From: CAZAEL01 sp964484135
GTDB lineage: Bacteria; Elusimicrobiota; Elusimicrobia; FEN-1173
Assembly: GCA_964484135.1 (NCBI GenBank)
Contig: CAZAEL010000015.1
Location: 1 to 49,474 of the forward strand
Length of the DNA stretch: 49,474 bases
Direction: 5' to 3'
Under the pieces are notes generated by a model that saw only the letters and a program-made list of their open reading frames with translations, ran no database searches and had not been told where the DNA came from. Each line of letters opens with the position of its first letter. Position 1 is the stretch's first letter. The position numbers and the translations under genes are program-made. Positions 25,684 to 33,516 of this stretch are shown here, one piece after another.

Positions 25684-26028
25684 TCAGCGGACATAGGATT
25701 TCACCGTCTCGAAGTGCAAGGCCGGCGTTTCCTGGCTTACGCCGTCCATCCGTCGGAAATAGGCCGCGCAGGCCTGGCTGTGGCCCACCGCATTCATGGC
25801 CTGGTCCGCGGCGTCCTGGTCCTCCCAATACACCAAGTCCGCCCATTGGCCGTCCCGCGCTTTCAACAATTCCCGCCGGATATACCCCCGTTGCTTGGCG
25901 AGAAAATCCCTTTCCATGGCGTCGGAGGCCGCCAACAGGTCGGCTTCCGTCACGCCCGGGGCCGGTTTAAAGGGCGCCCATTCCACCAGGATTTTCCCGC
26001 GGGTTTGAACGTCGGTGTTCTTCGACAT
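25684..26028 (-). CDS. Small dimeric alpha-beta barrel protein (ABM-like)
   Basis: 114 residues from ATG 26028, chosen because AAGGAGGA (26034-26041) lies at ideal distance. The pattern 'ILVEWAPFKPAPGVTEADLLAASDA', 'QRGYIRRELLKARDGQWADLVYW' and 'DQDAADQAMNAVGHSQACAAYF' matches ferredoxin-like ABM/antibiotic-monooxygenase-type folds that dimerise. Many such proteins are found beside YafY regulators; their reaction is usually unknown. It ends 6 bases before the regulator gene, so it is first in the cassette. Confidence 0.78.
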   Translation of the reverse strand: MSKNTDVQTRGKILVEWAPFKPAPGVTEADLLAASDAMERDFLAKQRGYIRRELLKARDGQWADLVYWEDQDAADQAMNAVGHSQACAAYFRRMDGVSQETPALHFETVKSYVR

Positions 26029-26063
26029 TGTAATCCTCCTTGAAGGGTTTTGCGTCCCCACAA

Positions 26064-26114
26064 GGATAACAGGCCCCTGCTGACAGCGTGGCGTCAGGAG
26101 AGTTGGGATAACAG
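26064..26114 (-). promoter_or_regulatory. Operator-like region of the WYL/AlkC cassette
   Basis: An inverted repeat CTGAC-N8-GTCAG (26080-26097) is flanked by two direct copies of GGATAACAG (26064-26072 and 26106-26114), 42 bases apart, about four helical turns. On the minus strand the copy nearer the gene gives TGTTAT, a possible -10. The arrangement suggests a site for a dimeric regulator, most simply the WYL protein encoded two genes on. Confidence 0.55.
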
Positions 26115-26136
26115 AACGGGGGAGGAGACTTATGCC

Positions 26137-26427
26137 TTAGGGGGTGGATTTGGTGGGAGCGGGGGGCTCGTACCCGGGGCGCGGGATCATGGTGATGGCG
26201 TCCCAGGGGCAGATCTTCATGCAGAGGGTGCAGCCGGTGCACACGTCGTTCTGCACCTCGCAGACGATCATGCCGAAGGGTTGGGTCCGGTCCTGGTCCG
26301 CCTTGAGGATGCAGGTGTCGTGCGGGGCCACGGCGATGCAGGCCTCGCAGCCGGTGCACCGCTCGGCCCAAATCTTGGCGATGGTGCGGGACTTGCGGAC
26401 GGGGGGTTTGACGGCCGGCGCGTTCAT
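26137..26427 (-). CDS. Ferredoxin, 2[4Fe-4S]-type with unusual Cys spacing
   Basis: 96 residues. The second motif is standard: C63-x2-C66-x2-C69-x3-C73-P. The first is C24-x2-C27-x2-C30 followed by a fourth Cys only at C39 (x8 instead of x3), and there is an extra Cys at C56. Two [4Fe-4S] clusters are still possible. It is a soluble electron carrier; possible clients in the window are LipA, IspH and the radical SAM enzyme. Its own promoter lies 6 bases from the ATG and is back-to-back with that of lpdA. The C-terminal tail is Pro-rich. Confidence 0.88.
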   Translation of the reverse strand: MNAPAVKPPVRKSRTIAKIWAERCTGCEACIAVAPHDTCILKADQDRTQPFGMIVCEVQNDVCTGCTLCMKICPWDAITMIPRPGYEPPAPTKSTP

Positions 26428-26433
26428 CCCTCT

Positions 26434-26462
26434 ATTTTATCCCTCCCGGGAACAACTGTCAA
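26434..26462 (-). promoter_or_regulatory. Leaderless-type promoter of the ferredoxin gene
   Basis: -35 TTGACA (complement 26457-26462) and -10 TAAAAT (complement 26434-26439) are exactly 17 bases apart. Only six bases separate the -10 box from the ATG at 26427, so the message should begin at about the start codon. Confidence 0.87.
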
Positions 26463-26463
26463 T

Positions 26464-26492
26464 TTGCCGCCCCTTCCAGGGCCTTGTATAAT
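26464..26492 (+). promoter_or_regulatory. Leaderless-type promoter of the lpdA/gcv operon
   Basis: -35 TTGCCG (26464-26469) and a consensus -10 TATAAT (26487-26492) are separated by 17 bases; TG precedes the -10 by no gap (TGTATAAT). The ATG of lpdA follows after eight bases. The -35 box is one base from the -35 of the divergent ferredoxin promoter. There is no room for a glycine riboswitch. Confidence 0.87.
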
Positions 26493-26500
26493 GGGGTTCC

Positions 26501-27853
26501 ATGCCTCAAAAATCCATCGTCATCATCGGCGCGGGACCCGGCGGGGAAGCCGCGGCCAAGCGCGCGGCCCAGGCCGGCGCCCAGGTCACGTTGGTGGAAA
26601 AGCGGGACCTGGGGGGCCTCTGCCTGAACCGGGGGTGCATCCCGTCCAAGGCGCTCCTGGAAACGGGCCGGCTCCTGCGGCAGGCCCGGGCCGCCGCGGA
26701 CTGCCTGGAAGGAACGGAGGCCCTGCGGGTGCGGTGGGAGAGCCTCCAAAAAAGGAAGGCCGCGGTGGTGGACTCCCTGCGCGCGGCCCTGGCCCAGAAC
26801 CTCTCCCGGCTCCGGGTGCGCGTGGTCGCGGGGGAGGCCCGGTTCGCGGACGGACGGAGCCTCCTGGTCCGCAAGCCGGACGGGGAGGAGCGCCTGCCTT
26901 TCGACGCCGCGGTCCTGGCCACGGGGTCGGAGCCTTTTTTCCCGGAGCCGTTCGCCGCCGCGCGGGACAAAATCCTGGACAGCGACCGCGCCCTGGACCT
27001 GGCGGAGGTCCCGAAGGCGATTTTGATCGTGGGGGGCGGGGCCGTGGGCTGCGAGTTCGCCTGCCTGTTCCATGAACTGGGGAGCCAAGTCGCCCTGGTG
27101 GAGAAGATGCCCGGCCTCCTGCCCGGGGAAGACCCGGCCGTGGTGCGGGTGCTTCAGACCTCCTTTGAAAAGCGGGGCATCCGCGTGCTCGTCAACGCCA
27201 CGGCGGAATCCTTTTCCGCCCGGGGCGGGGAGCGGTCCTGCAAACTGAGCAACGGCGAAACCTGGACCGGGGACCAGGTCCTGGTGTGCGTGGGGCGCCG
27301 GCCCGTCCTCAACGGCCTGGGCCTGGAGGCCGCGGGCGTCAACACCGACAAAGGGCGAATCGCGGTCAATGAATTTTTGCAAACCTCCAACCCCCGCGTG
27401 TACGCGGTGGGCGACGTGAACGGCCTGTCCCTGCTGGCCCACGCGGCCGCGGCCCAGGCCGAGACCGCGGTGGGGCATGTCTTGGGGGAAAACCGTCCGT
27501 ACGCGCACCATCTGGTGCCCCGGTGCCTGTACACCTGGCCCGAGGTGGCCAGCGTGGGGGAATGGGCCCACAGCGCCGAGGCCAAAAAAATTCAAGTCAA
27601 AACCCAACGGTTCTTCTTCCAGGCCTCGGCCAAGGCCCTGGCCGCACGGGAAACCGAGGGATTCATCCAGGCGGTGTCGGAAAAGGAAACGGGCCGGCTC
27701 CTGGGCGCCCAGATCGTCGGCCCCCACGCCACCGAACTGATCCATATCTTCTCCGTGGCCCTGCAGGCCGGCCTGACCGCGGAACAGCTGCGCGCCGTCA
27801 TCTACGCCCACCCCACGCTGTCCGAGGGCGTCCGGGAGGCGCTGTCCCGATGA
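26501..27853 (+). CDS. lpdA: Dihydrolipoyl dehydrogenase (E3 / L-protein)
   Basis: 450 residues. FAD-binding GAGPGG at 10-15, redox disulfide C41/C46 in GGLCLNRGCIPSK, NAD-binding GGGAVGCEFA, second FAD motif 'VYAVGDVNG', and the catalytic His-Glu pair in AHPTLSEGVREAL at the C-terminus. It reoxidises dihydrolipoyl-GcvH (and other lipoyl carriers) with NAD+. An Arg replaces the usual Val/hydrophobic residue between N43 and G45, a modest oddity. First gene of the plus-strand operon; ATGA overlap with lipA. Confidence 0.96.
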   Translation: MPQKSIVIIGAGPGGEAAAKRAAQAGAQVTLVEKRDLGGLCLNRGCIPSKALLETGRLLRQARAAADCLEGTEALRVRWESLQKRKAAVVDSLRAALAQNLSRLRVRVVAGEARFADGRSLLVRKPDGEERLPFDAAVLATGSEPFFPEPFAAARDKILDSDRALDLAEVPKAILIVGGGAVGCEFACLFHELGSQVALVEKMPGLLPGEDPAVVRVLQTSFEKRGIRVLVNATAESFSARGGERSCKLSNGETWTGDQVLVCVGRRPVLNGLGLEAAGVNTDKGRIAVNEFLQTSNPRVYAVGDVNGLSLLAHAAAAQAETAVGHVLGENRPYAHHLVPRCLYTWPEVASVGEWAHSAEAKKIQVKTQRFFFQASAKALAARETEGFIQAVSEKETGRLLGAQIVGPHATELIHIFSVALQAGLTAEQLRAVIYAHPTLSEGVREALSR

Positions 27854-28725
27854 GCGCGGAAAGTTTGGCCTTGGACTGGCGGCCCCGCCTGCCGTCGCAC
27901 CTCAAGCAGCGGGTGCCCAAGGGCGGCCTGTTCTTCGGCGTGCGGGACGCCCTGGGCGGCCACGGCCTGTCCACGGTCTGCGAGGAGGCCCGCTGTCCCA
28001 ACCGCACGGAATGCTGGGCCCGCGGGACCCTGTCTTTTCAAATTTTGGGGTCCATCTGCACCCGGCGCTGCGCCTTTTGCGCGGAGACCACGGGCCGCCC
28101 CCTGCCGCCGGACCCGCAGGAGCCGGAGAAACTGGCCGCCGCGGTCCGGGCCCTGAGGCTCCGCCACGTGGTCATCACGGCCCCGGCCCGGGACGATCTG
28201 CCGGACCAGGGCGCGGGACAATTCGCGGCCTGCGTGGAGGTTTTGCGCCGCGAAACGCCGGGCGTCACCGTGGAGACCCTGATCCCCGATTTTCAAGGCC
28301 GTCCGGATTTGCTAAAAACAGTGTTCCAAGCCCGTCCGGACATCCTCAACCATAACCTGGAGACCGTACGGCGGCTGACCCCTCAGGTGCGGGGCCGGGC
28401 CACGTACGACCGTTCCCTTTCCGTTGTGGAGGCCGCGGCATCGGCCGGGCTCTGCGCCAAGTCCGGGCTCATGGTGGGCCTGGGAGAGACCGAAGAAGAG
28501 CTGCTGGAGGCTTTCCGGGATTTAAAAGCGCGGGGCGTCCGCTGTTTGACGGTGGGCCAGTACCTGCCGCCCAGCCCGGACCATCACCCGGTGCGCCGGT
28601 TCTACTCGCCGGAAGAGTTCCAGCGCCTGCGCCTGGCCGCGGAGCCTTTGTTCGATCGGATCATGGTCGGCGCCCTGGTGCGCAGTTCCTACCATGCGGA
28701 GGAGATGGCGGCGGGGCCGAGATGA
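27850..28725 (+). CDS. lipA: Lipoyl synthase
   Basis: 291 residues. A radical SAM enzyme that inserts two sulfurs into octanoyl groups on carrier proteins. The auxiliary cluster Cys are C44, C49, C55 (CEEARCPNRTEC) and the SAM cluster Cys are C70, C74, C77 (CTRRCAFC). The conserved RSSYHA Ser near the C-terminus completes auxiliary-cluster ligation. The start is set by the ATGA overlap with lpdA; it also overlaps the following rhodanese gene by ATGA. Its substrate, octanoyl-GcvH, would be made by the LipM-like enzyme at the operon's end. Confidence 0.96.
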   Translation: MSAESLALDWRPRLPSHLKQRVPKGGLFFGVRDALGGHGLSTVCEEARCPNRTECWARGTLSFQILGSICTRRCAFCAETTGRPLPPDPQEPEKLAAAVRALRLRHVVITAPARDDLPDQGAGQFAACVEVLRRETPGVTVETLIPDFQGRPDLLKTVFQARPDILNHNLETVRRLTPQVRGRATYDRSLSVVEAAASAGLCAKSGLMVGLGETEEELLEAFRDLKARGVRCLTVGQYLPPSPDHHPVRRFYSPEEFQRLRLAAEPLFDRIMVGALVRSSYHAEEMAAGPR

Positions 28726-29093
28726 AACACCATTCCCCGGGTTTTCTGAAGATCGTGGACGACGCCAAAAAGCGCGTGCGGGAGATCACGGTCAGGGAAG
28801 TCCTGGACAAACAGAAACGGGGCGAAAAATTTTTCCTGATCGACGTGCGCGAGGAGTCCGAATGGGCCGCGGGTCATGCCACAAAGGCCCTGCATTTGGG
28901 CAAGGGCGTCATTGAGCGGGACATTGAAAAGACCGTTCCGGACCCGGGCGCGGAAATCGTGCTTTATTGCGGCGGCGGGTTCCGGTCCGCCCTGGCCGCG
29001 GACAACTTGCAGAAAATGGGGTACAAGCGGGTGTTCTCCCTGGCCGGCGGATGGAGCGCCTGGAACGAGGCCGGCGCGCCCATGGAAAAATAA
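28722..29093 (+). CDS. Single-domain rhodanese
   Basis: 123 residues, cytoplasmic. Rhodanese fold with 'FFLIDVREESEWAAGHATKALHL' and active-site loop C83-GGGFRS. It carries persulfide sulfur. It is cotranslated with lipA (ATGA) and sits between lipA and gcvT. A role in sulfur supply to the lipA auxiliary cluster is an inference from position, not a known property of the family. Confidence 0.9.
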   Translation: MKHHSPGFLKIVDDAKKRVREITVREVLDKQKRGEKFFLIDVREESEWAAGHATKALHLGKGVIERDIEKTVPDPGAEIVLYCGGGFRSALAADNLQKMGYKRVFSLAGGWSAWNEAGAPMEK

Positions 29094-29096
29094 TTT

Positions 29097-30191
29097 ATGA
29101 CGCTGAACCGAACCGCCCTCTTTTCCTTTCATCAGCAAGCCGGCGCCCGCCTGGTGGATTTCGGTGGCTGGGAGATGCCCGTGCAGTTCGAGGGCATCCT
29201 GGCCGAGCACAAGGCCGTGCGCGAGGCCGCGGGCCTCTTCGACATCTCCCACATGGGGCAGGTGTGGGTCACGGGTTCCGGAGCCCAGGCCTATCTGCAG
29301 AACCTGGTCACCAACGACATATCCAAGCTCGCGCCCGGCCAGGGCTGCTACGCTTTGATGTGCCGCGAGGACGGCGGCGTGGTGGACGACCTGTACGTCT
29401 ATCTCATGGAGCCGGGCCGGTACTTCCTGGTGATCAACGCCTCGCGCCGTCCCATCGACGTGCAGTGGATGAAGGACCACAAAAAGGGCGACGTGAAAAT
29501 CGAAGAGCTGGCCCAAAACGCGGCCGTGGCTTTGCAGGGGCCCCGGGCCAGGGACATTCTCAAAGGGATTTTTCCCCAGGCCGCGGCCCTGGCCAAGAAC
29601 CAGATCGCGGCGCAGGACTGCGCAGTTTCCTGCACCGGGTACACGGGCGAAGACGGCTTTGAAATTTTCGGCCCGGCGGAAAAAATCACGGCGTTGTACC
29701 CGCGCCTCCTGGACGCGGGAAAATCCGGCGGCCTCAAGCCCTGCGGCCTGGGCGCCCGGGACACCCTCCGCCTGGAAATGGGTTACCGCCTGTACGGCAA
29801 CGACCTGGACGAACGGCACACGGGCCTGGAAGCGGGCCTGGGCTGGGTGATCAAGTTCGACAAGGGCCCCTTCATCGGGCGGGACGCGCTCCTGCAGGAA
29901 AAAGCCAAGGGGTCCCAGCGCCGGTTCATCGCTTTCCGGCTGAAGGACAGGGGCATCCCCCGCCACGGCCACCAGATCTTTTTCAAGGGCCGTCTTGCCG
30001 GAGAAGTCACCAGCGGGACCTTTTCGCCCTCTTTGCAGGCCGGGATCGCCATGGGGTACGTGGAGGCCCGCCTCTTCCCCAAAGAGTCGCAGAACGAGCC
30101 GGGGCTGGCCGTGAAGGTGCACGAGCGCGAGATTCCGGCCGAAGTCGTTCCTTTGCCGTTTTACCGCAAGCCAGCGGTTATTTCGCAATAA
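29097..30191 (+). CDS. gcvT: Aminomethyltransferase (glycine cleavage T-protein)
   Basis: 364 residues, the normal length. It moves the aminomethyl carbon from GcvH to tetrahydrofolate, releasing ammonia. Motifs: 'LVDFGGWEMPVQFEGILAEH', 'LFDISHMGQV', 'LVTNDISKL', 'CTGYTGEDGFEIF' and 'LGARDTLRLEMGYRLYGNDL', all T-protein hallmarks, with the catalytic Asp in the GARDTLR region. It starts 3 bases after the rhodanese stop. No strong SD is visible (TAATTTATG). Confidence 0.97.
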   Translation: MTLNRTALFSFHQQAGARLVDFGGWEMPVQFEGILAEHKAVREAAGLFDISHMGQVWVTGSGAQAYLQNLVTNDISKLAPGQGCYALMCREDGGVVDDLYVYLMEPGRYFLVINASRRPIDVQWMKDHKKGDVKIEELAQNAAVALQGPRARDILKGIFPQAAALAKNQIAAQDCAVSCTGYTGEDGFEIFGPAEKITALYPRLLDAGKSGGLKPCGLGARDTLRLEMGYRLYGNDLDERHTGLEAGLGWVIKFDKGPFIGRDALLQEKAKGSQRRFIAFRLKDRGIPRHGHQIFFKGRLAGEVTSGTFSPSLQAGIAMGYVEARLFPKESQNEPGLAVKVHEREIPAEVVPLPFYRKPAVISQ

Positions 30192-30204
30192 AAAGGAAAA
30201 AACC

Positions 30205-30582
30205 ATGAACCCCAACGACCTCCGTTTTACGAAAACCCACGAGTGGATCGCGCCCGACGGCACCGTGGGCATCTCGGACCACGCCCAGCACGAAATCACG
30301 GACGTGGTGTTCGTGGAGCTGCCCAAGGCCGGCCGCGCGGTGAAGGCCGAGGAGTCCTGCTGCGTGGTGGAGTCGGTCAAGGCCGCCTTCGACATCTACG
30401 CGCCCGTGGCCGGTTCCGTGTCGGCCGTGAACGAGACCGTGGCCAAGAGCCCGGCCCTGGTGAACCAGTCGCCGTACGACAACGGCTGGCTGTTCAAATT
30501 GCAGATGGCCAACGCGGCGGACCGGGACAAGCTCATGACCCACGCCCAGTACCAGGAGTTCGTCAAGACCGTCGCCCACTGA
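30205..30582 (+). CDS. gcvH: Glycine cleavage H-protein
   Basis: 125 residues. Lipoyl-bearing shuttle of the glycine cleavage system; the attachment Lys is K59 in CCVVESVKAAFDIYAP. 'KTHEWIAPDGTVGISDHAQ' opens the domain. Two adjacent Cys (52, 53) precede the lipoyl motif, which is unusual. SD AAGGAA lies upstream. All enzymes needed to charge K59 (LipA and a LipM-like transferase) and to reoxidise it (LpdA) are in the same operon. Confidence 0.97.
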   Translation: MNPNDLRFTKTHEWIAPDGTVGISDHAQHEITDVVFVELPKAGRAVKAEESCCVVESVKAAFDIYAPVAGSVSAVNETVAKSPALVNQSPYDNGWLFKLQMANAADRDKLMTHAQYQEFVKTVAH

Positions 30583-30617
30583 GGAACGGCGGCGCGCGCC
30601 GGGCCTTAACCGAATTT

Positions 30618-31946
30618 ATGTTCGTCCCGCACACCGAAGAACAAAAAAAGGAGATGCTCCGGACCGTCGGGGTCAAAAGCTTCGACGAGCTCCTGGCGGG
30701 CCTGCCGCCGTCCCTGCTCCGGCCCCCCATGGACCTGCCCGCCTCCATGAGCGAGATGGAGCTGGTGCGCCACATGGAGGAGCTGGCCAAGCGCGACCAC
30801 CTGGCCCAGTCCTATCTGGGCGCGGGCGCGTACGAGCATTTCGTCCCCACGTCCGTCTGGGCCCTGGCCCTGCGGGGGGAGTTCGCCACCGCGTACACCC
30901 CGTACCAGCCCGAGGCCAGCCAGGGCACGCTCCAGGCGATCTATGAATTTCAAACCATGGTTTGCGAGCTCTTCGGCATGGACGTGGCCAACGCGTCCAT
31001 GTACGACGGGGCCAGCGCCGCGGCCGAGGCCTGTTTGGTGGCGGCGCGCCACACGGGCCGGACCGAGGTGCTCCTGCCGGAGACGGTCCACCCCCAGACG
31101 CGCCAGGTGATCCAGACGTACATGCGCCATTCCGGGGCCAAGCTCGTCACCCTGCCCTGCCCCAAAGGGATTTTGGAAATCGAAACCCTCAAGACACATT
31201 TGAACGGAAACACCGCGGGCCTGCTGATCCAAAACCCCAACTTTTTCGGCTGTCTCGAAACGCACGTTCAGGATATCTCCCGGTTGGTGCACGAAGCCGG
31301 CGGTCTGCTGGTGGCTTCCAGCTACCCCGTGGCCCTGGGCCTGATCGCGCCGCCGGGAGAGTACGGCGCGGACATCGCCGTGGGCGAGGGCCAGCCTCTG
31401 GGCCTGCCCCTGGGGTACGGCGGGCCGTACGTGGGACTTTTCGCCTGCAAGGAGGAGCTGATCCGCCAGATCCCGGGCCGTCTGGCCGGCCAAACCCTGG
31501 ACGTGGAGGGCCGCCGGGCCTTCGTGCTCACGCTCCAGGCCCGGGAACAGCACATCCGCCGGGAAAAGGCCAAGTCCAACATCTGCACCAACACCGCGCT
31601 CTGCGCCCTGGCCGCCACCATCCACATGGCCCTGCTGGGAAAAGAGGGCCTGCGGCATTTGGCGGACCTGAACTTCCAAAAGGCCCATTACCTGGCCAAT
31701 GAGCTCAAAAAACGGGGCTTCCCCCTGACCTTTGAGAACCCCTTCTTCAACGAGTTCGCGGTCAAATGCCCGGTGGCCCCGGACAAGATCGTGGAAAAGC
31801 TGGCCAAGGAGCGGGTGCTGGCCGGCCAGCCCCTGGGCTTCTATTTCCCATCGTTGAAAGACCATTTGCTCGTCTGCGTGACCGAGATCAAGACCAAGCA
31901 GGATATGGACCAGTTCGCGGAGATGCTTCAAAAAGCGTGTCAATAA
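30618..31946 (+). CDS. gcvPA: Glycine dehydrogenase (decarboxylating) subunit 1
   Basis: 442 residues from ATG 30618. The N-terminal subunit of the two-part P-protein, which lacks the PLP lysine. It opens MFVPHTEEQKKEMLRTVGVK and carries 'TAYTPYQPEASQGTLQAIYE', 'NASMYDGASAAAEA' and 'ICTNTALCALAATIHM', all diagnostic. With subunit 2 it decarboxylates glycine and passes the aminomethyl group to GcvH. No strong SD precedes it; the gap from gcvH is 35 bases. Confidence 0.96.
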   Translation: MFVPHTEEQKKEMLRTVGVKSFDELLAGLPPSLLRPPMDLPASMSEMELVRHMEELAKRDHLAQSYLGAGAYEHFVPTSVWALALRGEFATAYTPYQPEASQGTLQAIYEFQTMVCELFGMDVANASMYDGASAAAEACLVAARHTGRTEVLLPETVHPQTRQVIQTYMRHSGAKLVTLPCPKGILEIETLKTHLNGNTAGLLIQNPNFFGCLETHVQDISRLVHEAGGLLVASSYPVALGLIAPPGEYGADIAVGEGQPLGLPLGYGGPYVGLFACKEELIRQIPGRLAGQTLDVEGRRAFVLTLQAREQHIRREKAKSNICTNTALCALAATIHMALLGKEGLRHLADLNFQKAHYLANELKKRGFPLTFENPFFNEFAVKCPVAPDKIVEKLAKERVLAGQPLGFYFPSLKDHLLVCVTEIKTKQDMDQFAEMLQKACQ

Positions 31947-32016
31947 AGTGCTGCGGTTCTGCTGTGCTTCGGTAAAAGGCATTTCAACGGCAGCACTGAA
32001 GCACGCAAGTACCGCA
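31947..32016 (+). promoter_or_regulatory. Competing hairpins between gcvPA and gcvPB
   Basis: Pairing 1: AGTGCTGC (31947-31954) with GCAGCACT (31990-31997), perfect. Pairing 2: TGCGGT (31952-31957) with ACCGCA (32011-32016) plus GTGCTTC (31964-31970) with GAAGCAC (31998-32004). The two cannot form together except as a pseudoknot. An A-rich stretch and the gcvPB ATG follow at once. It could set the relative yield of the two P-protein subunits. Confidence 0.5.
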
Positions 32017-32030
32017 AAACAATAAAAATC

Positions 32031-33512
32031 ATGGACACAACGCAAAGAACGACTGAAAAAATCATAGAACCATTAATTTTTGAGAAGAGCGTGCCCAAAA
32101 GGCGCGGCATCCCCCTGCCCGCGTCGGACGTGCCCTTTGTCTCGCCCGAGGCCCAGGTGCCGGAGGCCCTGCGGCGCAAGCGGCCCGCGGCCTGGCCCGA
32201 GGTGTCCGAGCCCCAGGTGGTGCGGCACTTCACCCGGTTGTCCCACCTCAACTATTCCATCGACGCCAATTTCTACCCCCTGGGCTCCTGCACCATGAAA
32301 CACAACCCCAAGGTGAACGACAAGATCGCCTTGTTGCCGGATTTTTCCGCGCTCCACCCCCTGCGGCCCCACGCGTTGAGCCAGGGCATCCTGGAAATTC
32401 TGTACGAGGTGGAGCGGTGGCTCTGCCAGCTCACGGGCCTGGACGCCTTCACGCTCCAGCCCTCGGCCGGGGCCCAGGGGGAGCTCACGGGCATCCTGGT
32501 GGCGCGGGCGTATCATGAATCGCGGGGCCAGAACCGGCGCAAAGTGCTCATCCCGGACTCGGCCCACGGCACCAACCCGGCCAGCGTTTCGCTGGCGGGT
32601 CTCGCGGCCGTGACCGTCAAGTCCCGGCCCGACGGGCAGGTGGACATTGACGATCTGAAGTCCAAGCTGGACGGGGACACCGCCCTGGTCATGCTCACCG
32701 TGCCCAGCACCCTGGGCATGTTCGAGCCCCGGGTGCAGGAGGTGGCCCACCTGGTGCACGAAGCCGGGGCCCTGGTGTACATGGACGGCGCCAATTTGAA
32801 CGCCCTGGTGGGGCTGTTGCGGCCCGGCGACATCGGGGTGGACATCCTGCACATCAACCTGCACAAAACGTTCTCCACGCCCCACGGCGGCGGCGGCCCG
32901 GGCGCCGGGCCCGTGGGCGTCAAAAAACCTTTGGAGGAGTTCCTGCCCATCCCCCGCGTCATCAAGGACAACGGGGTGTATCGCCGCAAGCTGGACTATC
33001 CCAAGTCCATCGGCAAGGTGCACGGGTTCCAGGGCAACACCGGCGTCTTGGTGCGCGCGTACTGCTACATGCGGCTCCAGGGCCTGGAGGGCTTCCGGGA
33101 GATGAGCGAGAACGCCATCCTGGCCGCCAACTACGTCAAGGCCCGGCTCGCGCCCCTTTTCCCGCACATGCCCAAGGGCCCCTGCATGCACGAGGTGGTG
33201 GTGTCCGGCAACGGGGCCTTCGGCCCTGGGGTCAAAACCCTGGACGTGGCCAAGCGGCTCCTGGACCACGGCTTCTACGCGCCGACCATCTATTTCCCGC
33301 TCATCGTGCCCGAGGCCATGATGATCGAGCCCACGGAGAACGAGACCAAGGAGACCCTGGACCTGTTCTGCGACGCCGTGAAGGACATCATTGAAGAAAG
33401 CCGGCGCGACCCGGAAACCGTCAAGACCGCGCCCCACACCACGCCCGTCCGGCGGCTGGACGAAGTCAAGGCCGCCCGAGAACCCAACCTCCGGTACCGG
33501 CCGCCGGCCTGA
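32031..33512 (+). CDS. gcvPB: Glycine dehydrogenase (decarboxylating) subunit 2
   Basis: 493 residues. Carries the pyridoxal-phosphate Lys in INLHKTFSTPHGGGGPG, plus 'NYSIDANFYPLGSCTMKHNPK' and 'LQPSAGAQGELTGILVARAY' of the P-protein fold. Equal amounts of the two subunits are expected. The first 20 codons are A-rich and unlike the GC-rich remainder, leaving the start region open. The 84-base gap before it holds the hairpins at 31947-32016. It ends 4 bases before the glycoamylase-like gene. Confidence 0.96.
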   Translation: MDTTQRTTEKIIEPLIFEKSVPKRRGIPLPASDVPFVSPEAQVPEALRRKRPAAWPEVSEPQVVRHFTRLSHLNYSIDANFYPLGSCTMKHNPKVNDKIALLPDFSALHPLRPHALSQGILEILYEVERWLCQLTGLDAFTLQPSAGAQGELTGILVARAYHESRGQNRRKVLIPDSAHGTNPASVSLAGLAAVTVKSRPDGQVDIDDLKSKLDGDTALVMLTVPSTLGMFEPRVQEVAHLVHEAGALVYMDGANLNALVGLLRPGDIGVDILHINLHKTFSTPHGGGGPGAGPVGVKKPLEEFLPIPRVIKDNGVYRRKLDYPKSIGKVHGFQGNTGVLVRAYCYMRLQGLEGFREMSENAILAANYVKARLAPLFPHMPKGPCMHEVVVSGNGAFGPGVKTLDVAKRLLDHGFYAPTIYFPLIVPEAMMIEPTENETKETLDLFCDAVKDIIEESRRDPETVKTAPHTTPVRRLDEVKAAREPNLRYRPPA

Positions 33513-33516
33513 TCCC

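Noticed and set aside
26428..26500. Glycine riboswitch ahead of the gcv operon
   Set aside because: The promoter ends 8 bases before the lpdA ATG, leaving no leader RNA.
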